Positions 16,847 to 26,134 of a stretch of 64,000 nucleotides of DNA are shown piece by piece. This stretch comes from CAZNYN01 sp964577295 (GTDB lineage: Bacteria > Synergistota > Synergistia > Synergistales > Synergistaceae): assembly GCA_964577295.1 (NCBI GenBank), contig CAZNYN010000004.1, positions 39,594 through 103,593 of the forward strand, in the 5' to 3' direction. Positions within the stretch are counted from its first letter, which is position 1, and each line of letters starts with the position of its first letter. Position numbers and translations under genes: made by a program. Below the pieces are notes generated by a model. The model ran no database searches, was not told the origin of the DNA, and saw only the letters and a program-made list of their open reading frames with translations.

Positions 16847-17860
16847 TTAAATCAATTGGTACTGGAAAATATTAAACAAATATCCGACAGCGATTATTCC
16901 GACAGTGCATATAGCGACAAAGAGAGCCAGAAGTTTCGGCTTAACTGCTTTGCGCAGCATAATGACAGAGGGCAGAGAAAGTGTCGTTACAGCCATCATA
17001 AAAGAGAGAACAGTGCCAAGCTGTGCGCCTTTGTAGAGCAATGCTTCAGCTATAGGTATCGTTCCGAAAATATCGGCATACATAGGAACTCCCACCGCTG
17101 TTGCCAATATGACGCCGAATGGGTTATTGCTTCCCAGCACGGAGACTACGATACTTTCCGGTATCCAGTTGTGTATGAATGCTCCTATGCCCACTCCTAC
17201 AAGAATATAAGGCAGGACTTTTCTGAATGTGGAGAGCATCTGATCTTTTGCGAAAATTGCTCTCTCTCTCTTTGTCAAATCGGGAGACTCTATATCAACA
17301 CTGCTTGCGGAAAGGATGAACTCTTCAACGTAATTTTCCATGTGCAGCTTTTCGATTAGAGTTCCTCCTGCCACTGCGACAGCCAGACCGACAAGAACGT
17401 AGACTATAGCCACCTTTGTGCCGAAAATACTCATAAGCAGGACAAGGGAGCCAAGGTCGACCATAGGAGAGGATATCAGAAACGAGAAAGTCACTCCTAA
17501 AGGCAGACCGGCACTGGTGAAGCCTATAAACAGAGGAATTGAGGAGCATGAGCAGAAGGGTGTGACAGTACCCAACAGAGCCGCCATAATATTCGCCCAG
17601 ATACCTCTGAACTTTCCCATTATCTTCTTGCTGCGCTCCGGAGGAAAATAGCTTTGAATGTAGGAAATGACAAAAATTAGAACGCACAATAGGACAGTTA
17701 TTTTTATCGTGTCATATATGAAAAACTGAATGCTGCCTCCCGCGCGCTTTGTGACATCAATCCCTAAGGCAGATAAAAGCGTGCCTGTAAAGCTGTTAAG
17801 CCATTTCATACCAAGTATCTGGTCTTGAAAAAAAATCCACGAACTCTGCATAGTCCTCAT
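16847..17860 (-). CDS. DUF318 (ArsP-type) membrane permease
   Basis: Polytopic membrane protein of 337 residues from the DUF318/ArsP_2 permease family. The family hallmark TPFCSCSSIPLF is present, followed by FSFLISSPMVDLG and a second half beginning KVLPYILVGVGIGAFIHNW. In ars operons such permeases export trivalent organoarsenicals or related species; here the substrate is inferred from context only. ATG 17860 is preceded closely by AAGGG. An ArsR operator (17894-17909) lies about 35 nt upstream, so it probably has its own regulated promoter. Confidence 0.8.
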   Translation of the reverse strand: MRTMQSSWIFFQDQILGMKWLNSFTGTLLSALGIDVTKRAGGSIQFFIYDTIKITVLLCVLIFVISYIQSYFPPERSKKIMGKFRGIWANIMAALLGTVTPFCSCSSIPLFIGFTSAGLPLGVTFSFLISSPMVDLGSLVLLMSIFGTKVAIVYVLVGLAVAVAGGTLIEKLHMENYVEEFILSASSVDIESPDLTKRERAIFAKDQMLSTFRKVLPYILVGVGIGAFIHNWIPESIVVSVLGSNNPFGVILATAVGVPMYADIFGTIPIAEALLYKGAQLGTVLSFMMAVTTLSLPSVIMLRKAVKPKLLALFVAICTVGIIAVGYLFNIFQYQLI

Positions 17861-17891
17861 AACCCTTCTTGATTTATTTAATTTTATTCTT

Positions 17892-17911
17892 ATATCAAAA
17901 AAAATTGATAT
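17892..17911 (-). promoter_or_regulatory. ArsR/SmtB operator upstream of the DUF318 permease
   Basis: ATATCAA-N6-TTGATAT is a perfect inverted repeat. Its core ATCAA-N6-TTGAT (17894-17909) is the known ArsR/SmtB-family recognition pattern. It lies between arsR and the permease gene. Confidence 0.7.
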
Positions 17912-17978
17912 GTTTTAGCCCAAATAAAAGCCATCTTCTTTAAATTAGATGACTTTTAATAATTAAACATAGTTTTTT

Positions 17979-18269
17979 CTATTCTGATGCTCGGACTGAT
18001 GTAATTTCCCGAAGCAGCGTAATCGCATATTTGCTGCCGTTTTCGCTTATTCTGTAGTGAGTCCATTTTCCTTCCTGCCTGCTGTCCACGATTCCTGATT
18101 CACACAAAATTTTCATGTGGTAAGAGAGTGCGGATTGTCCCATTCCGGTCGCATCTATGAGAATACATGCACATTTCTCACCGCTTCTTAAAAGCTCTAA
18201 AATAGTCAGTCGTTTCTCATCGCAGAATGCTTTAAAAACTTTGGAATTCTTTTCCGGGTCAAGCAGCAA
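17979..18269 (-). CDS. arsR: ArsR-family metalloregulatory repressor
   Basis: Winged-helix repressor of 96 residues that should release DNA on binding arsenite or another thiophilic ion. The metal-site segment ELLRSGEKCACILIDATG carries the CxC pair (ELCVCDL-like position) in helix alpha-3. The recognition helix region GQSALSYHMKIL is typical. TTG 18269 is used with GAGGTGA upstream. The operator ATCAA-N6-TTGAT lies directly in front, indicating autoregulation. Confidence 0.9.
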   Translation of the reverse strand: MLLDPEKNSKVFKAFCDEKRLTILELLRSGEKCACILIDATGMGQSALSYHMKILCESGIVDSRQEGKWTHYRISENGSKYAITLLREITSVRASE

Positions 18270-18284
18270 TAAATATCACCTCAC

Positions 18285-18300
18285 ATCAAAATATCTTGAT
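18285..18300 (-). promoter_or_regulatory. ArsR operator in front of arsR
   Basis: ATCAAAATATCTTGAT matches ATCAA-N6-TTGAT exactly and ends about 15 nt before the arsR start codon. It is the same motif as at 17894-17909. Confidence 0.75.
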
Positions 18301-18484
18301 GTGTTAAATATATATCTCAAATTAAAAAAAGTCAATATGAGAAGTTGTCTTCTTTCCGTAAATTTATTGAAGTCTGCATTAAAATACGCATTGACACTTA
18401 TTTACGGCAAGATTTCAGATTATGCTTCTTCACAAGTTGCGTTCAATCGGATAAAATAAGGAGCTGACTGAGGGAGTGTGTTAT

Positions 18485-20296
18485 ATGAAATTGGATAAAA
18501 TAAGGAATTTCAGTATTATAGCTCACGTTGACCACGGCAAGTCGACTTTGGCGGACAGACTGCTTGAGGAGACGGGAACAGTGGATAAACGCAATATGAA
18601 AGCTCAGCTTCTTGACATGCTTGAGCTTGAGCGTGAGCGCGGAATTACAATAAAGTCAGTACCTGTACGGATGAACTATAAAGCAAAAGACGGGTGCGAT
18701 TATATTCTCAACCTTATAGATACACCGGGGCACGTTGACTTTACTTACGAAGTCTCGCGCTCATTGGCCGCATGCGAAGGAGCTGTGCTTGTAGTGGATG
18801 CGGCTCAGGGTGTTGAAGCTCAGACTGTCGCAAACAGCTATCTTGCCACTGATCTTAATTTGGAAATTATTCCCGTTCTGAATAAAATAGATTTGCCTTC
18901 CGCTCAGCCTGACCGAGTCATCAAAGAAATAGAGGATATTATCGGAGTCAATGCCCATGATGCCATAGCTGTCAGCGCAAAGACGGGGCAGGGCGTGGCG
19001 GATGTGCTTGAAAGAGTTGTCCGCGATGTTCCGTCTCCCGAGGGAGACCCGGACGCGCCTCTTCAGGCTCTCATATTCGACTCTCTGTACGATAATTACA
19101 AAGGCGTAATTTGTTATGTGCGCGTCGTCAACGGAACTATGCGCGCAGGCAAAACAATACGTTTTATGGCAACGGGACGCGACTACGAACTTGACGAAGT
19201 CGGAGTATTTAAGCCTGACATGTTTAAAGTGGACGAGCTCGGCCCTGGAGAGGTCGGCTATATAGCAGCCAGCGTCAAGACAATAGATGAGGCTCATGTC
19301 GGAGATACCATTACCGAGTCAGCCAAGCCTGCTCAATCTCCTCTTCCCGGATACCGCAAGGTCAAGCCTGTTGTATTCTGCGGATATTACCCTATTGAAA
19401 GAGAAGATATTAACCAGCTGCGCGACGCTCTGGAAAAACTTCAGATAAACGATTCTTCAATCAGTTTTGAACCGGAAAATTCCGCCGCTCTCGGCTTCGG
19501 CTTCCGCTGCGGATTCCTCGGACTTCTGCATATGGAAATTTCCAAGGAGAGACTGAACCGTGAGTTTGGCGTAGACCTTGTTGCTACGGCTCCGAACGTT
19601 GTCTACCAGATAGTTCTTACGGACGGTTCCGTCATAGAGGCACACCGTCCTTCCGACTTTCCCGACCCTGTAAGGATAGAAGAGATAAGAGAGCCTTATA
19701 TAAAGCTTTCAATATTTATGCCCGATGCCTTTGTCGGAGCGGCGATGCAGCTGTGCCAGGAAAAGCGCGGTACATACGTAGGCATGGACTACATCACCCC
19801 CGAGCGAGTCAGGCTTGCTTACGACATGCCTCTCGCAGAATTCATTCTCGATTTCCATGACAGGCTGAAGTCGTGCACAAGGGGCTATGCCTCTCTTGAC
19901 TACGACCATATAGGCTTCAGAGCGTCAAACCTTGTGAAGGTTGATTTGCTGATGCAGGAAGAGCCTGTTGACGCGTTCTCCTTTATATGCCACGCTGACC
20001 AGGCATATCACAGAGGGCACTCTGTTGTCGGAAAGCTCAAGGATTTGATTCCGCGTCAGTTGTTTGAAATACCGGTGCAGGCAGCGGTGGGAAAGAAAGT
20101 CATAGTCAGAATGAATATAAAGGCTGTGAGAAAAGACGTCCTCGCCAAATGCTACGGAGGAGACATCACGAGAAAGCGCAAGTTGCTTGAGAAACAAAAA
20201 GAAGGCAAGAAGCGTATGAAACAGGTAGGAAGAGTCGCAATACCGCAGGAGGCCTTCCTTGCGTTTATGGATGTCACAAAGGCAGAGGACAAGTAG
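18485..20296 (+). CDS. lepA: Elongation factor 4 (LepA)
   Basis: Ribosome-associated translational GTPase of 603 residues. G-domain motifs are AHVDHGKST (G1), RGITI (G2), DTPGH (G3) and NKIDLP (G4). The LepA-specific C-terminal region with YHRGHSVVGKLKDLIPRQ and KRKLLEKQKEGKKRMK is intact. ATG 18485 is preferred over GTG 18476 because AGGGAG lies 8 nt upstream of it. hemW begins at the next base after the stop, a common bacterial gene pair. Confidence 0.96.
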   Translation: MKLDKIRNFSIIAHVDHGKSTLADRLLEETGTVDKRNMKAQLLDMLELERERGITIKSVPVRMNYKAKDGCDYILNLIDTPGHVDFTYEVSRSLAACEGAVLVVDAAQGVEAQTVANSYLATDLNLEIIPVLNKIDLPSAQPDRVIKEIEDIIGVNAHDAIAVSAKTGQGVADVLERVVRDVPSPEGDPDAPLQALIFDSLYDNYKGVICYVRVVNGTMRAGKTIRFMATGRDYELDEVGVFKPDMFKVDELGPGEVGYIAASVKTIDEAHVGDTITESAKPAQSPLPGYRKVKPVVFCGYYPIEREDINQLRDALEKLQINDSSISFEPENSAALGFGFRCGFLGLLHMEISKERLNREFGVDLVATAPNVVYQIVLTDGSVIEAHRPSDFPDPVRIEEIREPYIKLSIFMPDAFVGAAMQLCQEKRGTYVGMDYITPERVRLAYDMPLAEFILDFHDRLKSCTRGYASLDYDHIGFRASNLVKVDLLMQEEPVDAFSFICHADQAYHRGHSVVGKLKDLIPRQLFEIPVQAAVGKKVIVRMNIKAVRKDVLAKCYGGDITRKRKLLEKQKEGKKRMKQVGRVAIPQEAFLAFMDVTKAEDK

Positions 20297-21436
20297 TTGC
20301 CGGCTGTAAATCCGTTGGAGCCTCCCTATGGGGGGCTCTCGCTTTACATACATGTGCCGTTCTGCGGACGCAAATGCCCGTACTGCGCCTTTGACAGCAA
20401 AGTACCGTCCGAAGGGGAGCGGGAGCTGTGGCTGAACCTGCTCGAAACGGAATTTTTGTGGTGGAAAGAGCGTATAGGAGTACCTTCTCTTAAAACCTGC
20501 TACATAGGCGGCGGAACGCCCACAATGCTGAACGGTCCGCAATGGAAAAAATTGATTGAGAGTATAGAGAATAATTTCACATTCTCTTCCGAAGCCGAAG
20601 TTACAGTGGAGGCTAACCCAAACTCTCTTGCCGCGGAGCACCTTCTCGAATGGCGCGATTGGCGTGTTACGAGAGTGAGTATCGGTGTCCAGAGCTTTGA
20701 TGATGCGGAGCTTGAGATACTTGGACGTCTGCACAATTCCCGTCAAGCCTACGATGCCATATCGGCATCTCTTGCGTCGGGTTTTTCCGTAAGCGCCGAC
20801 TTGATGTTCGGACTTCCGGGGCAGACAGTTCAAAATTGGGCGCGCTCCCTAAGCGACGCGGTCAGGACGGGAGTGAATCACATCTCGCTTTACCAGCTCT
20901 CGCTTGAGCCCGGAACTCCGTGGGAGAATATGGACAGTGAACTTCTGGCAGACGGATATCCCATGTACAGATGGGCTGTCTGGTATCTTGCGCGTAAGGG
21001 TTTCCGTCAATATGAAGTCGCCAACTTTTCAAAACCGGGATTTGAAAGCAGGCACAATCTCAACTACTGGAACGAGGGAGAGTACCTGGGCACAGGGCTT
21101 GGCGCGTCGGGATACCTGCGCGGATGGCGCTACAAAAACGTGAGCAGCCTTCATGAATATGAAATCAGCCTCACAAGCGGAAAGAGCGCAATCAGCACTG
21201 GGGAGAGGCTCTCAGCCTCCGATTCCGCAAAAGAAGCTTCAGTATTGGCGCTCAGAACATGCGAGGGAATAGACGCGAAAAATTATGCTTCAAAATACGG
21301 AGAAGAAGCATTGTACGAAGTATTGTCCGTGCTGAATAAATTTCCGAAAGAATTGTGGTCGTATGACGGCGAAAAAATTGCACTCTCAAAAAAAGGAATG
21401 AGAGTAGCCAATATAATTTGGGAAGAACTTATATAG
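20297..21436 (+). CDS. hemW: HemW, radical SAM family heme chaperone-like protein
   Basis: A protein of 379 residues with radical SAM motif CGRKCPYCAF (CX3CX2C), GGGTPT, the segment EANP and the HemW-type LSLYQLSLEPGTPW. The NYW motif region NLNYWNEGEYLGTGLGASGY distinguishes the family. HemW proteins are related to HemN but act in heme insertion rather than as the coproporphyrinogen dehydrogenase. The TTG start directly follows the lepA stop with GGACAAG-type weak ribosome binding sequence, so translation may be coupled to lepA. Confidence 0.9.
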   Translation: MPAVNPLEPPYGGLSLYIHVPFCGRKCPYCAFDSKVPSEGERELWLNLLETEFLWWKERIGVPSLKTCYIGGGTPTMLNGPQWKKLIESIENNFTFSSEAEVTVEANPNSLAAEHLLEWRDWRVTRVSIGVQSFDDAELEILGRLHNSRQAYDAISASLASGFSVSADLMFGLPGQTVQNWARSLSDAVRTGVNHISLYQLSLEPGTPWENMDSELLADGYPMYRWAVWYLARKGFRQYEVANFSKPGFESRHNLNYWNEGEYLGTGLGASGYLRGWRYKNVSSLHEYEISLTSGKSAISTGERLSASDSAKEASVLALRTCEGIDAKNYASKYGEEALYEVLSVLNKFPKELWSYDGEKIALSKKGMRVANIIWEELI

Positions 21437-21485
21437 ATAGATTTAACATAAAAAATTTTATATATCACCGATAGGGGGATTTTTC

Positions 21486-22913
21486 TTGAAAGATCAAATT
21501 CAAAATGCCATGCGCAGGATACCGTCCATGGACAAACTTTTGAACCTGCCGTGGGTTGCCGCCTATGAAGCCGAGATAGGCCGCGATGCGATAAAAGCAA
21601 TAATAGGAGATCTTCTTCGCGTACAGAGAGAAAAAATACAGGCGAAACCGGATTCTGCCTTTGATGCCGAAAGCATAGCCCGCGAGGCGAAAAAACGTAT
21701 AGCCGAAAAAGCGAAGCCAACTCTCAGAAGAGTAGTGAACGCAACGGGCGTTGTCATACACACAAATATGGGGCGCTCTCTTCTTGCTGACGATGCCGTG
21801 AAGGCGGTAAACGAGATAGCGTCTAACTACAATACATTGGAATACTCTCCCGAAAAAGGTGCGAGAGGACACAGAAACGACCACGTTGAGTGGCTGCTCT
21901 GCCGCCTTACGGGAGCGGAGGCCGCAATAGTCGTAAATAATAACGCAGGTGCTGTAATACTGGCCCTCGGCGCTCTGGCCAAGGACAAGGAGGCCATAGT
22001 CTCGCGCGGAGAACTTGTGGAAATAGGCGGCTCTTTCCGCATTCCAGACATAATGTCCCTTTCGGGCACAAATATGGTGGAAGTTGGAACGACAAACCGC
22101 ACTCATTTAATAGACTACAGCTCTGCCATTACAAGCGAGACCGGCATGCTGCTAAAAATTCACCCGTCCAACTATCGCATTGCAGGCTTTACATCCTCTG
22201 TTCCGAGGGAGGAACTCTCATCTCTCGCTCACGAACACGGGCTCATATTTATGGAAGACCTTGGCAGCGGAATGCTCGTTGACACAAGCAAAGTCGGACT
22301 GACAAGCGATCCTACAGTCAGAGAGTGCATTGATTCAGGTGTTGATATTGTGACATTCTCGGGGGACAAGCTGCTTGGAGGGCCGCAGATAGGTGCTATA
22401 GTCGGCTCTGCGGAAATTATAGACAAACTCAGAAAATATCCTTTGCTGCGTGCTCTGAGAGTGGACAAGATGACTCTTGCGGCATTTGAAGCCACGCTCA
22501 GACTATATTTAAAGGGCAAAGAGGAGGAAATACCGACAATATCCATGGTATTTGCAAATCAGGAAGAGCTGAAAAAGAAAGCGCAGAATTTCGCGCGCAG
22601 GATGAAAACATATTTCTCAAAGACAAAGCTGCGTTCAGTGTCGATTCTCGTATCCGAAACATCAGATGCAGTCGGCGGAGGAACCTTTCCTCAGTCCGAG
22701 CTCAAGGGCTATGGCGTATCGCTCAAAATTCCCGAACTCGGCAGCACAGGCAGGCTTGCGGAACATCTGCGTATGACGACAGTTCCCGTGATTACGGGAG
22801 CATCTGACGACAGACTGCTCTTCCACATGAGGACGCTGACTTCCGAAGATGAAAAATTGATATTGAACGCATTTACAGAAATTCTGACTCCGACGGAAGG
22901 AAGCCTATCATGA
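21486..22913 (+). CDS. selA: L-seryl-tRNA(Sec) selenium transferase SelA
   Basis: PLP enzyme converting seryl-tRNA(Sec) to selenocysteyl-tRNA(Sec) with selenophosphate, 475 residues. Conserved segments are the N-terminal RRIPSMDKLL, RRVVNATGVVIHTNMGRSLL, and the PLP lysine K295 in SGDKLLGGPQIG. TTG 21486 has AGGGGGG upstream. The gene overlaps selB by 4 nt. Its presence means selenoproteins are made, though none is recognised in this window. Confidence 0.95.
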   Translation: MKDQIQNAMRRIPSMDKLLNLPWVAAYEAEIGRDAIKAIIGDLLRVQREKIQAKPDSAFDAESIAREAKKRIAEKAKPTLRRVVNATGVVIHTNMGRSLLADDAVKAVNEIASNYNTLEYSPEKGARGHRNDHVEWLLCRLTGAEAAIVVNNNAGAVILALGALAKDKEAIVSRGELVEIGGSFRIPDIMSLSGTNMVEVGTTNRTHLIDYSSAITSETGMLLKIHPSNYRIAGFTSSVPREELSSLAHEHGLIFMEDLGSGMLVDTSKVGLTSDPTVRECIDSGVDIVTFSGDKLLGGPQIGAIVGSAEIIDKLRKYPLLRALRVDKMTLAAFEATLRLYLKGKEEEIPTISMVFANQEELKKKAQNFARRMKTYFSKTKLRSVSILVSETSDAVGGGTFPQSELKGYGVSLKIPELGSTGRLAEHLRMTTVPVITGASDDRLLFHMRTLTSEDEKLILNAFTEILTPTEGSLS

Positions 22914-24826
22914 GCTTTCAGGAATATCCATTTATTCTGGGCACTGCAGGACACATAGACCACGGCAAGACAGCGCTGGTCCGCGCGCTCTCCGGCATTG
23001 AGTGCGACCGCCTCTCGGAGGAAAAAAGACGCGGCATGACCATAGAGCTCGGCTTCGCCCCTCTGGTTCTGCCGTCGGGAAAGACGATAAGCATTGTAGA
23101 TGTCCCCGGACATGAAAAATTTATACGCCAGATGGTTGCCGGAGCGGCGGGAATCGATGCCGTCATGCTTGTCGTTGCGGCCGATGACGGTGTTATGCCT
23201 CAGACAAAGGAACACCTTGAAATATTGACTCTGCTCGGGATAAAAAACGGAATCACAGTCATAAACAAAGTAGACCTCGTGGACGAGGAGATGCTCGAAA
23301 TTGCGGAAGATGATGTCCGCTCGCTCATAGCAGGGACATTCCTTGAAAAGCACCCGGTTATGCCAGTCTCTGCCATCACGGGGCAGGGAGTTGATGAACT
23401 GAAAGAGGCACTGCAGAAAATGGTCGAATCCTCAAAGCAGAGAAGCCGCGACGGAGCATTTTTCCTTCCTGTAGACAGAGCCTTTCACATCTCGGGCTTC
23501 GGAACGGTTATTACCGGTACTGCATTTAACGGAGTGCTCAACGAGGGAGACGAAGTGGAAGTTCTGCCAGCCAAAATCATATCGAAAGTGCGCTCGGTAC
23601 AGGTTCACGGGGAATCTGTCAAGAGTGCCTATGCCGGGCAGAGAGTCGCCGTCAACCTTTCGGGTGCCACGCTTGACGATGTCAGCCGCGGCGATGTCAT
23701 AGCAGCAAAAGGCTGTTTTGCGCCGACAGAGTGTATTGACGTTTTTGTAAACGTTCTGCCTTCATTTACCGAGCCGATAGAGCACTGGCAGAGGCTTAGA
23801 CTTCACATAGGAACATCAGATGTCGTAGTCAGAATATCCCTGCTTGACAGAGACAAAATACTCCCCGGCGAAAGCTGCATAGCTCAGCTTCTTCCCGAAG
23901 AGCCCATAACTGTGGCATGGGACAGCCATTTTATACTGAGAACATACAGCCCGCTGAAAACGGTGGCGGGCGGAACAGTTCTCCTCCCCCTTGCGGAAAG
24001 GCCGAAAAGCAAAGCGGCAAGAGCTTCTCTTGTCACATTCCTGAATACAGTCTCAAAAGAAATATCGGACAGGGAGAGATTACTTGCTCTTATACAGTAC
24101 AAAGGGACAGTAAGGCAGGACGAGGCAAAAATTTTAACAGAGATAGATTCTCACAAAATGCTGGGTCACATATCGAGCCTTGAGTCAAAAGATGCAATAG
24201 GTGTTATCAAGAGCGGAGAATCGGTGCTTGTATCTCTCCAAATGATGGAAGAAATAAAAGACAAATTATGCAGAGAGCTCGACTCTTTCCACAAGTCGCA
24301 CCCGGAAAGAAAGGGAATGGGCATAGAGGAAGTGTGTCGCGCAATATCCGAGCCTGACGGAAAATTTGTAAAAGAGCTTATGAAACTCTTTGCGAAAAAG
24401 AATTGGATCGCCATAGACGACGACAGAATAAAACTCACGGATTTCGAGCCTTTTGATGAAACACGCTTTATGAATAATGTAACATCTCTGCGTGAATTTG
24501 CATTAAAATGCGGATATACACTGCCGACAATAGATGAAGCGACATCTGCTCTCAAAATTGACGGCAAAGAGATGAGCCGCATACTCCTCTACCTCAAAGA
24601 GCGCAGGGAGCTTGCCATATTAAGCGGAGAATTCATGCTCTTTGAAAAAATAGAGTCCGATTTTAAAGAGATACTGAAAAACATAGAAGGGGAGATAACT
24701 CTCGCCGCAGTAAGAGACTTAACTGGCAGCAGCAGAAAATACACACTTCCTATGCTTGAGCACTTTGACACAAAGGGAGTTACGAGAAGAGTAGGAGACA
24801 AAAGAATTCTTTTAAAAAAACAATAG
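22910..24826 (+). CDS. selB: Selenocysteine-specific elongation factor SelB
   Basis: GTPase of 638 residues that delivers Sec-tRNA to in-frame UGA codons with a SECIS element. G motifs are GHIDHGKTAL, DVPGHEKFIRQM and NKVDL. EF-Tu-like domains 2/3 follow, and then the C-terminal winged-helix region (about residues 380-638) that binds SECIS RNA. It overlaps selA as ATGA. No tRNA-Sec gene was recognised nearby. Confidence 0.95.
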   Translation: MSFQEYPFILGTAGHIDHGKTALVRALSGIECDRLSEEKRRGMTIELGFAPLVLPSGKTISIVDVPGHEKFIRQMVAGAAGIDAVMLVVAADDGVMPQTKEHLEILTLLGIKNGITVINKVDLVDEEMLEIAEDDVRSLIAGTFLEKHPVMPVSAITGQGVDELKEALQKMVESSKQRSRDGAFFLPVDRAFHISGFGTVITGTAFNGVLNEGDEVEVLPAKIISKVRSVQVHGESVKSAYAGQRVAVNLSGATLDDVSRGDVIAAKGCFAPTECIDVFVNVLPSFTEPIEHWQRLRLHIGTSDVVVRISLLDRDKILPGESCIAQLLPEEPITVAWDSHFILRTYSPLKTVAGGTVLLPLAERPKSKAARASLVTFLNTVSKEISDRERLLALIQYKGTVRQDEAKILTEIDSHKMLGHISSLESKDAIGVIKSGESVLVSLQMMEEIKDKLCRELDSFHKSHPERKGMGIEEVCRAISEPDGKFVKELMKLFAKKNWIAIDDDRIKLTDFEPFDETRFMNNVTSLREFALKCGYTLPTIDEATSALKIDGKEMSRILLYLKERRELAILSGEFMLFEKIESDFKEILKNIEGEITLAAVRDLTGSSRKYTLPMLEHFDTKGVTRRVGDKRILLKKQ

Positions 24827-24892
24827 ACAAAACTATAAAAAAACGCTCCCATTACATTTTTTAATATTGCATAATATTGGTAAGTATTTTAC

Positions 24893-24921
24893 TTGATATT
24901 TAACAGTATCAAGTGTATAAT
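24893..24921 (+). promoter_or_regulatory. Promoter of veg with an embedded inverted repeat
   Basis: TTGATA (24893-24898), a 17-nt spacer and a perfect TATAAT (24916-24921). TTGATA-N8-TATCAA (24893-24912) forms an inverted repeat between the two promoter elements, a possible repressor site. Confidence 0.65.
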
Positions 24922-24950
24922 TATATGCAATATAGGATGGGGGTGAGTGT

Positions 24951-25196
24951 ATGGCACAGACGGTTGAATCTATCAGAACAATTTTGTGTCAGCACAAAGG
25001 CGCCAAAATATCTTACCGTGCCTCCAACGGCAGGCGTAAGATGGAAGAAAAATCAGGTGTCATTAAAGAAATATACCCCAGCCTCTTTACGGTCTACATC
25101 GAAGCACAGGATACCATTGTCTCGTTCAGTTATGCAGACATACTCACACGAGAAGTAGAATTGCTGCTGGAGAATAATGGGGAAGAACTTTTTTAA
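24951..25196 (+). CDS. veg: Veg family protein
   Basis: Small protein of 81 residues of the Veg (DUF1021) family. The pattern VESIRTILCQHKGAKIS, GRRKMEEKSGVIKEIYPSLF and TVSFSYADILTREVEL-like segments fit (this copy has IVSFSYADILTREVEL). In Bacillus, Veg affects biofilm gene expression; its biochemical role is not established. GGGGGTGAG precedes ATG 24951. It has its own strong promoter and terminator, and is followed by ispE and purR as in Firmicutes. Confidence 0.85.
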   Translation: MAQTVESIRTILCQHKGAKISYRASNGRRKMEEKSGVIKEIYPSLFTVYIEAQDTIVSFSYADILTREVELLLENNGEELF

Positions 25197-25213
25197 CAAA
25201 CAGAAAAACGTTT

Positions 25214-25240
25214 GCCCCGGCTTTTGCCGGGGCTTATTTA
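25214..25240 (+). terminator. Intrinsic terminator after veg
   Basis: GCCCCGGC (25214-25221), a TTTT loop, GCCGGGGC (25226-25233), then TTATTTATT. It overlaps the leader of ispE, so ispE either is reached by read-through or uses a promoter that I did not identify. Confidence 0.85.
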
Positions 25241-25259
25241 TTATCGGGAGGCGGATTTA

Positions 25260-26129
25260 TTGTCAGTAAAATTATCTTGTCCCGTTAAAATAAACCTTAC
25301 TTTGCGTGTCTTTTCACAACGTGCAGATGGATATCATGAAATTTATTCTCTCTTTTGGCGCAAAAAAGCCACTGAGGGGTTGACAATTGTGCCATCTAAC
25401 GATGAAAATATAGGTGATTTTTTAAAGGTAAAAGGTCTTGATTTAATAGGTCCCAATATTGTAACCAAAACTGCGGAATGGGCCAGGAAAAACGGATGCG
25501 AACTCCCGTTTTTGAGTATGGAGCTGGAAAAAAAATATCCCGATGGAAGCGGAATAGGAGCTGGAAGCGGCAACGCAGCGGCCTTGATTGAGTGGCTGAG
25601 ACAGGAACGCGGCTTTGTGCCGCCGCGTGAAGCGATAGCAAAGCTCGGAGCAGACGTAGCCTTCCTCGCAGGCAGCTCGGACGTGGCTATTGCCGAAGGA
25701 ATAGGGGAAAGACTGACCGCTCTTGAGCCTCTGCCGAATTATACATGGACAGTAATATTTCCGAAATGGAAATCAAACACGGCTAAAGCATACGCAGCTC
25801 TGGACTCTTACAGAGAGAGATGTGGGCGCGGCACGGAGGATTATCGAGCGGAAACATTTAAACAAGAAGCTTCAGAAATATATGGCAGCCTTGCATCGGG
25901 CAGAAAAACCGGACTTTTGCCAAATGATTTTTATCAAGTTCTGCTCTCCGAGCACCCTGAATACATGCAGGCCGAAAAAATTTCAGAGAGTGCCGGAGCT
26001 CTCGCATGGGGGCTTTGCGGAAGCGGAAGTGCCTTTGTCTCCGTATGCGGGAACTGTGAAGCGGCCGAGGAATTGGAACATAAATTTAACAGCTTAGAAT
26101 GGGTAAACCAAACTTCTAAAATGGAGTGA
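25260..26129 (+). CDS. ispE: 4-diphosphocytidyl-2-C-methyl-D-erythritol kinase IspE
   Basis: GHMP-type kinase of the non-mevalonate isoprenoid pathway, 289 residues. The N-terminal CPVKINLTLRVFSQRADGYHEI is characteristic, and the glycine-rich ATP loop reads PDGSGIGAGSGNAAA (IspE more often has GLGGGSSNAA). LGADVAFLAGS and the C-terminal WGLCGSGSAFV are present. TTG 25260 is chosen because GGGAGGCGG lies about 7 nt upstream; the longer frame from 25212 runs through the terminator hairpin. purR starts 5 nt after its stop. Confidence 0.92.
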   Translation: MSVKLSCPVKINLTLRVFSQRADGYHEIYSLFWRKKATEGLTIVPSNDENIGDFLKVKGLDLIGPNIVTKTAEWARKNGCELPFLSMELEKKYPDGSGIGAGSGNAAALIEWLRQERGFVPPREAIAKLGADVAFLAGSSDVAIAEGIGERLTALEPLPNYTWTVIFPKWKSNTAKAYAALDSYRERCGRGTEDYRAETFKQEASEIYGSLASGRKTGLLPNDFYQVLLSEHPEYMQAEKISESAGALAWGLCGSGSAFVSVCGNCEAAEELEHKFNSLEWVNQTSKME

Positions 26130-26134
26130 TATAA

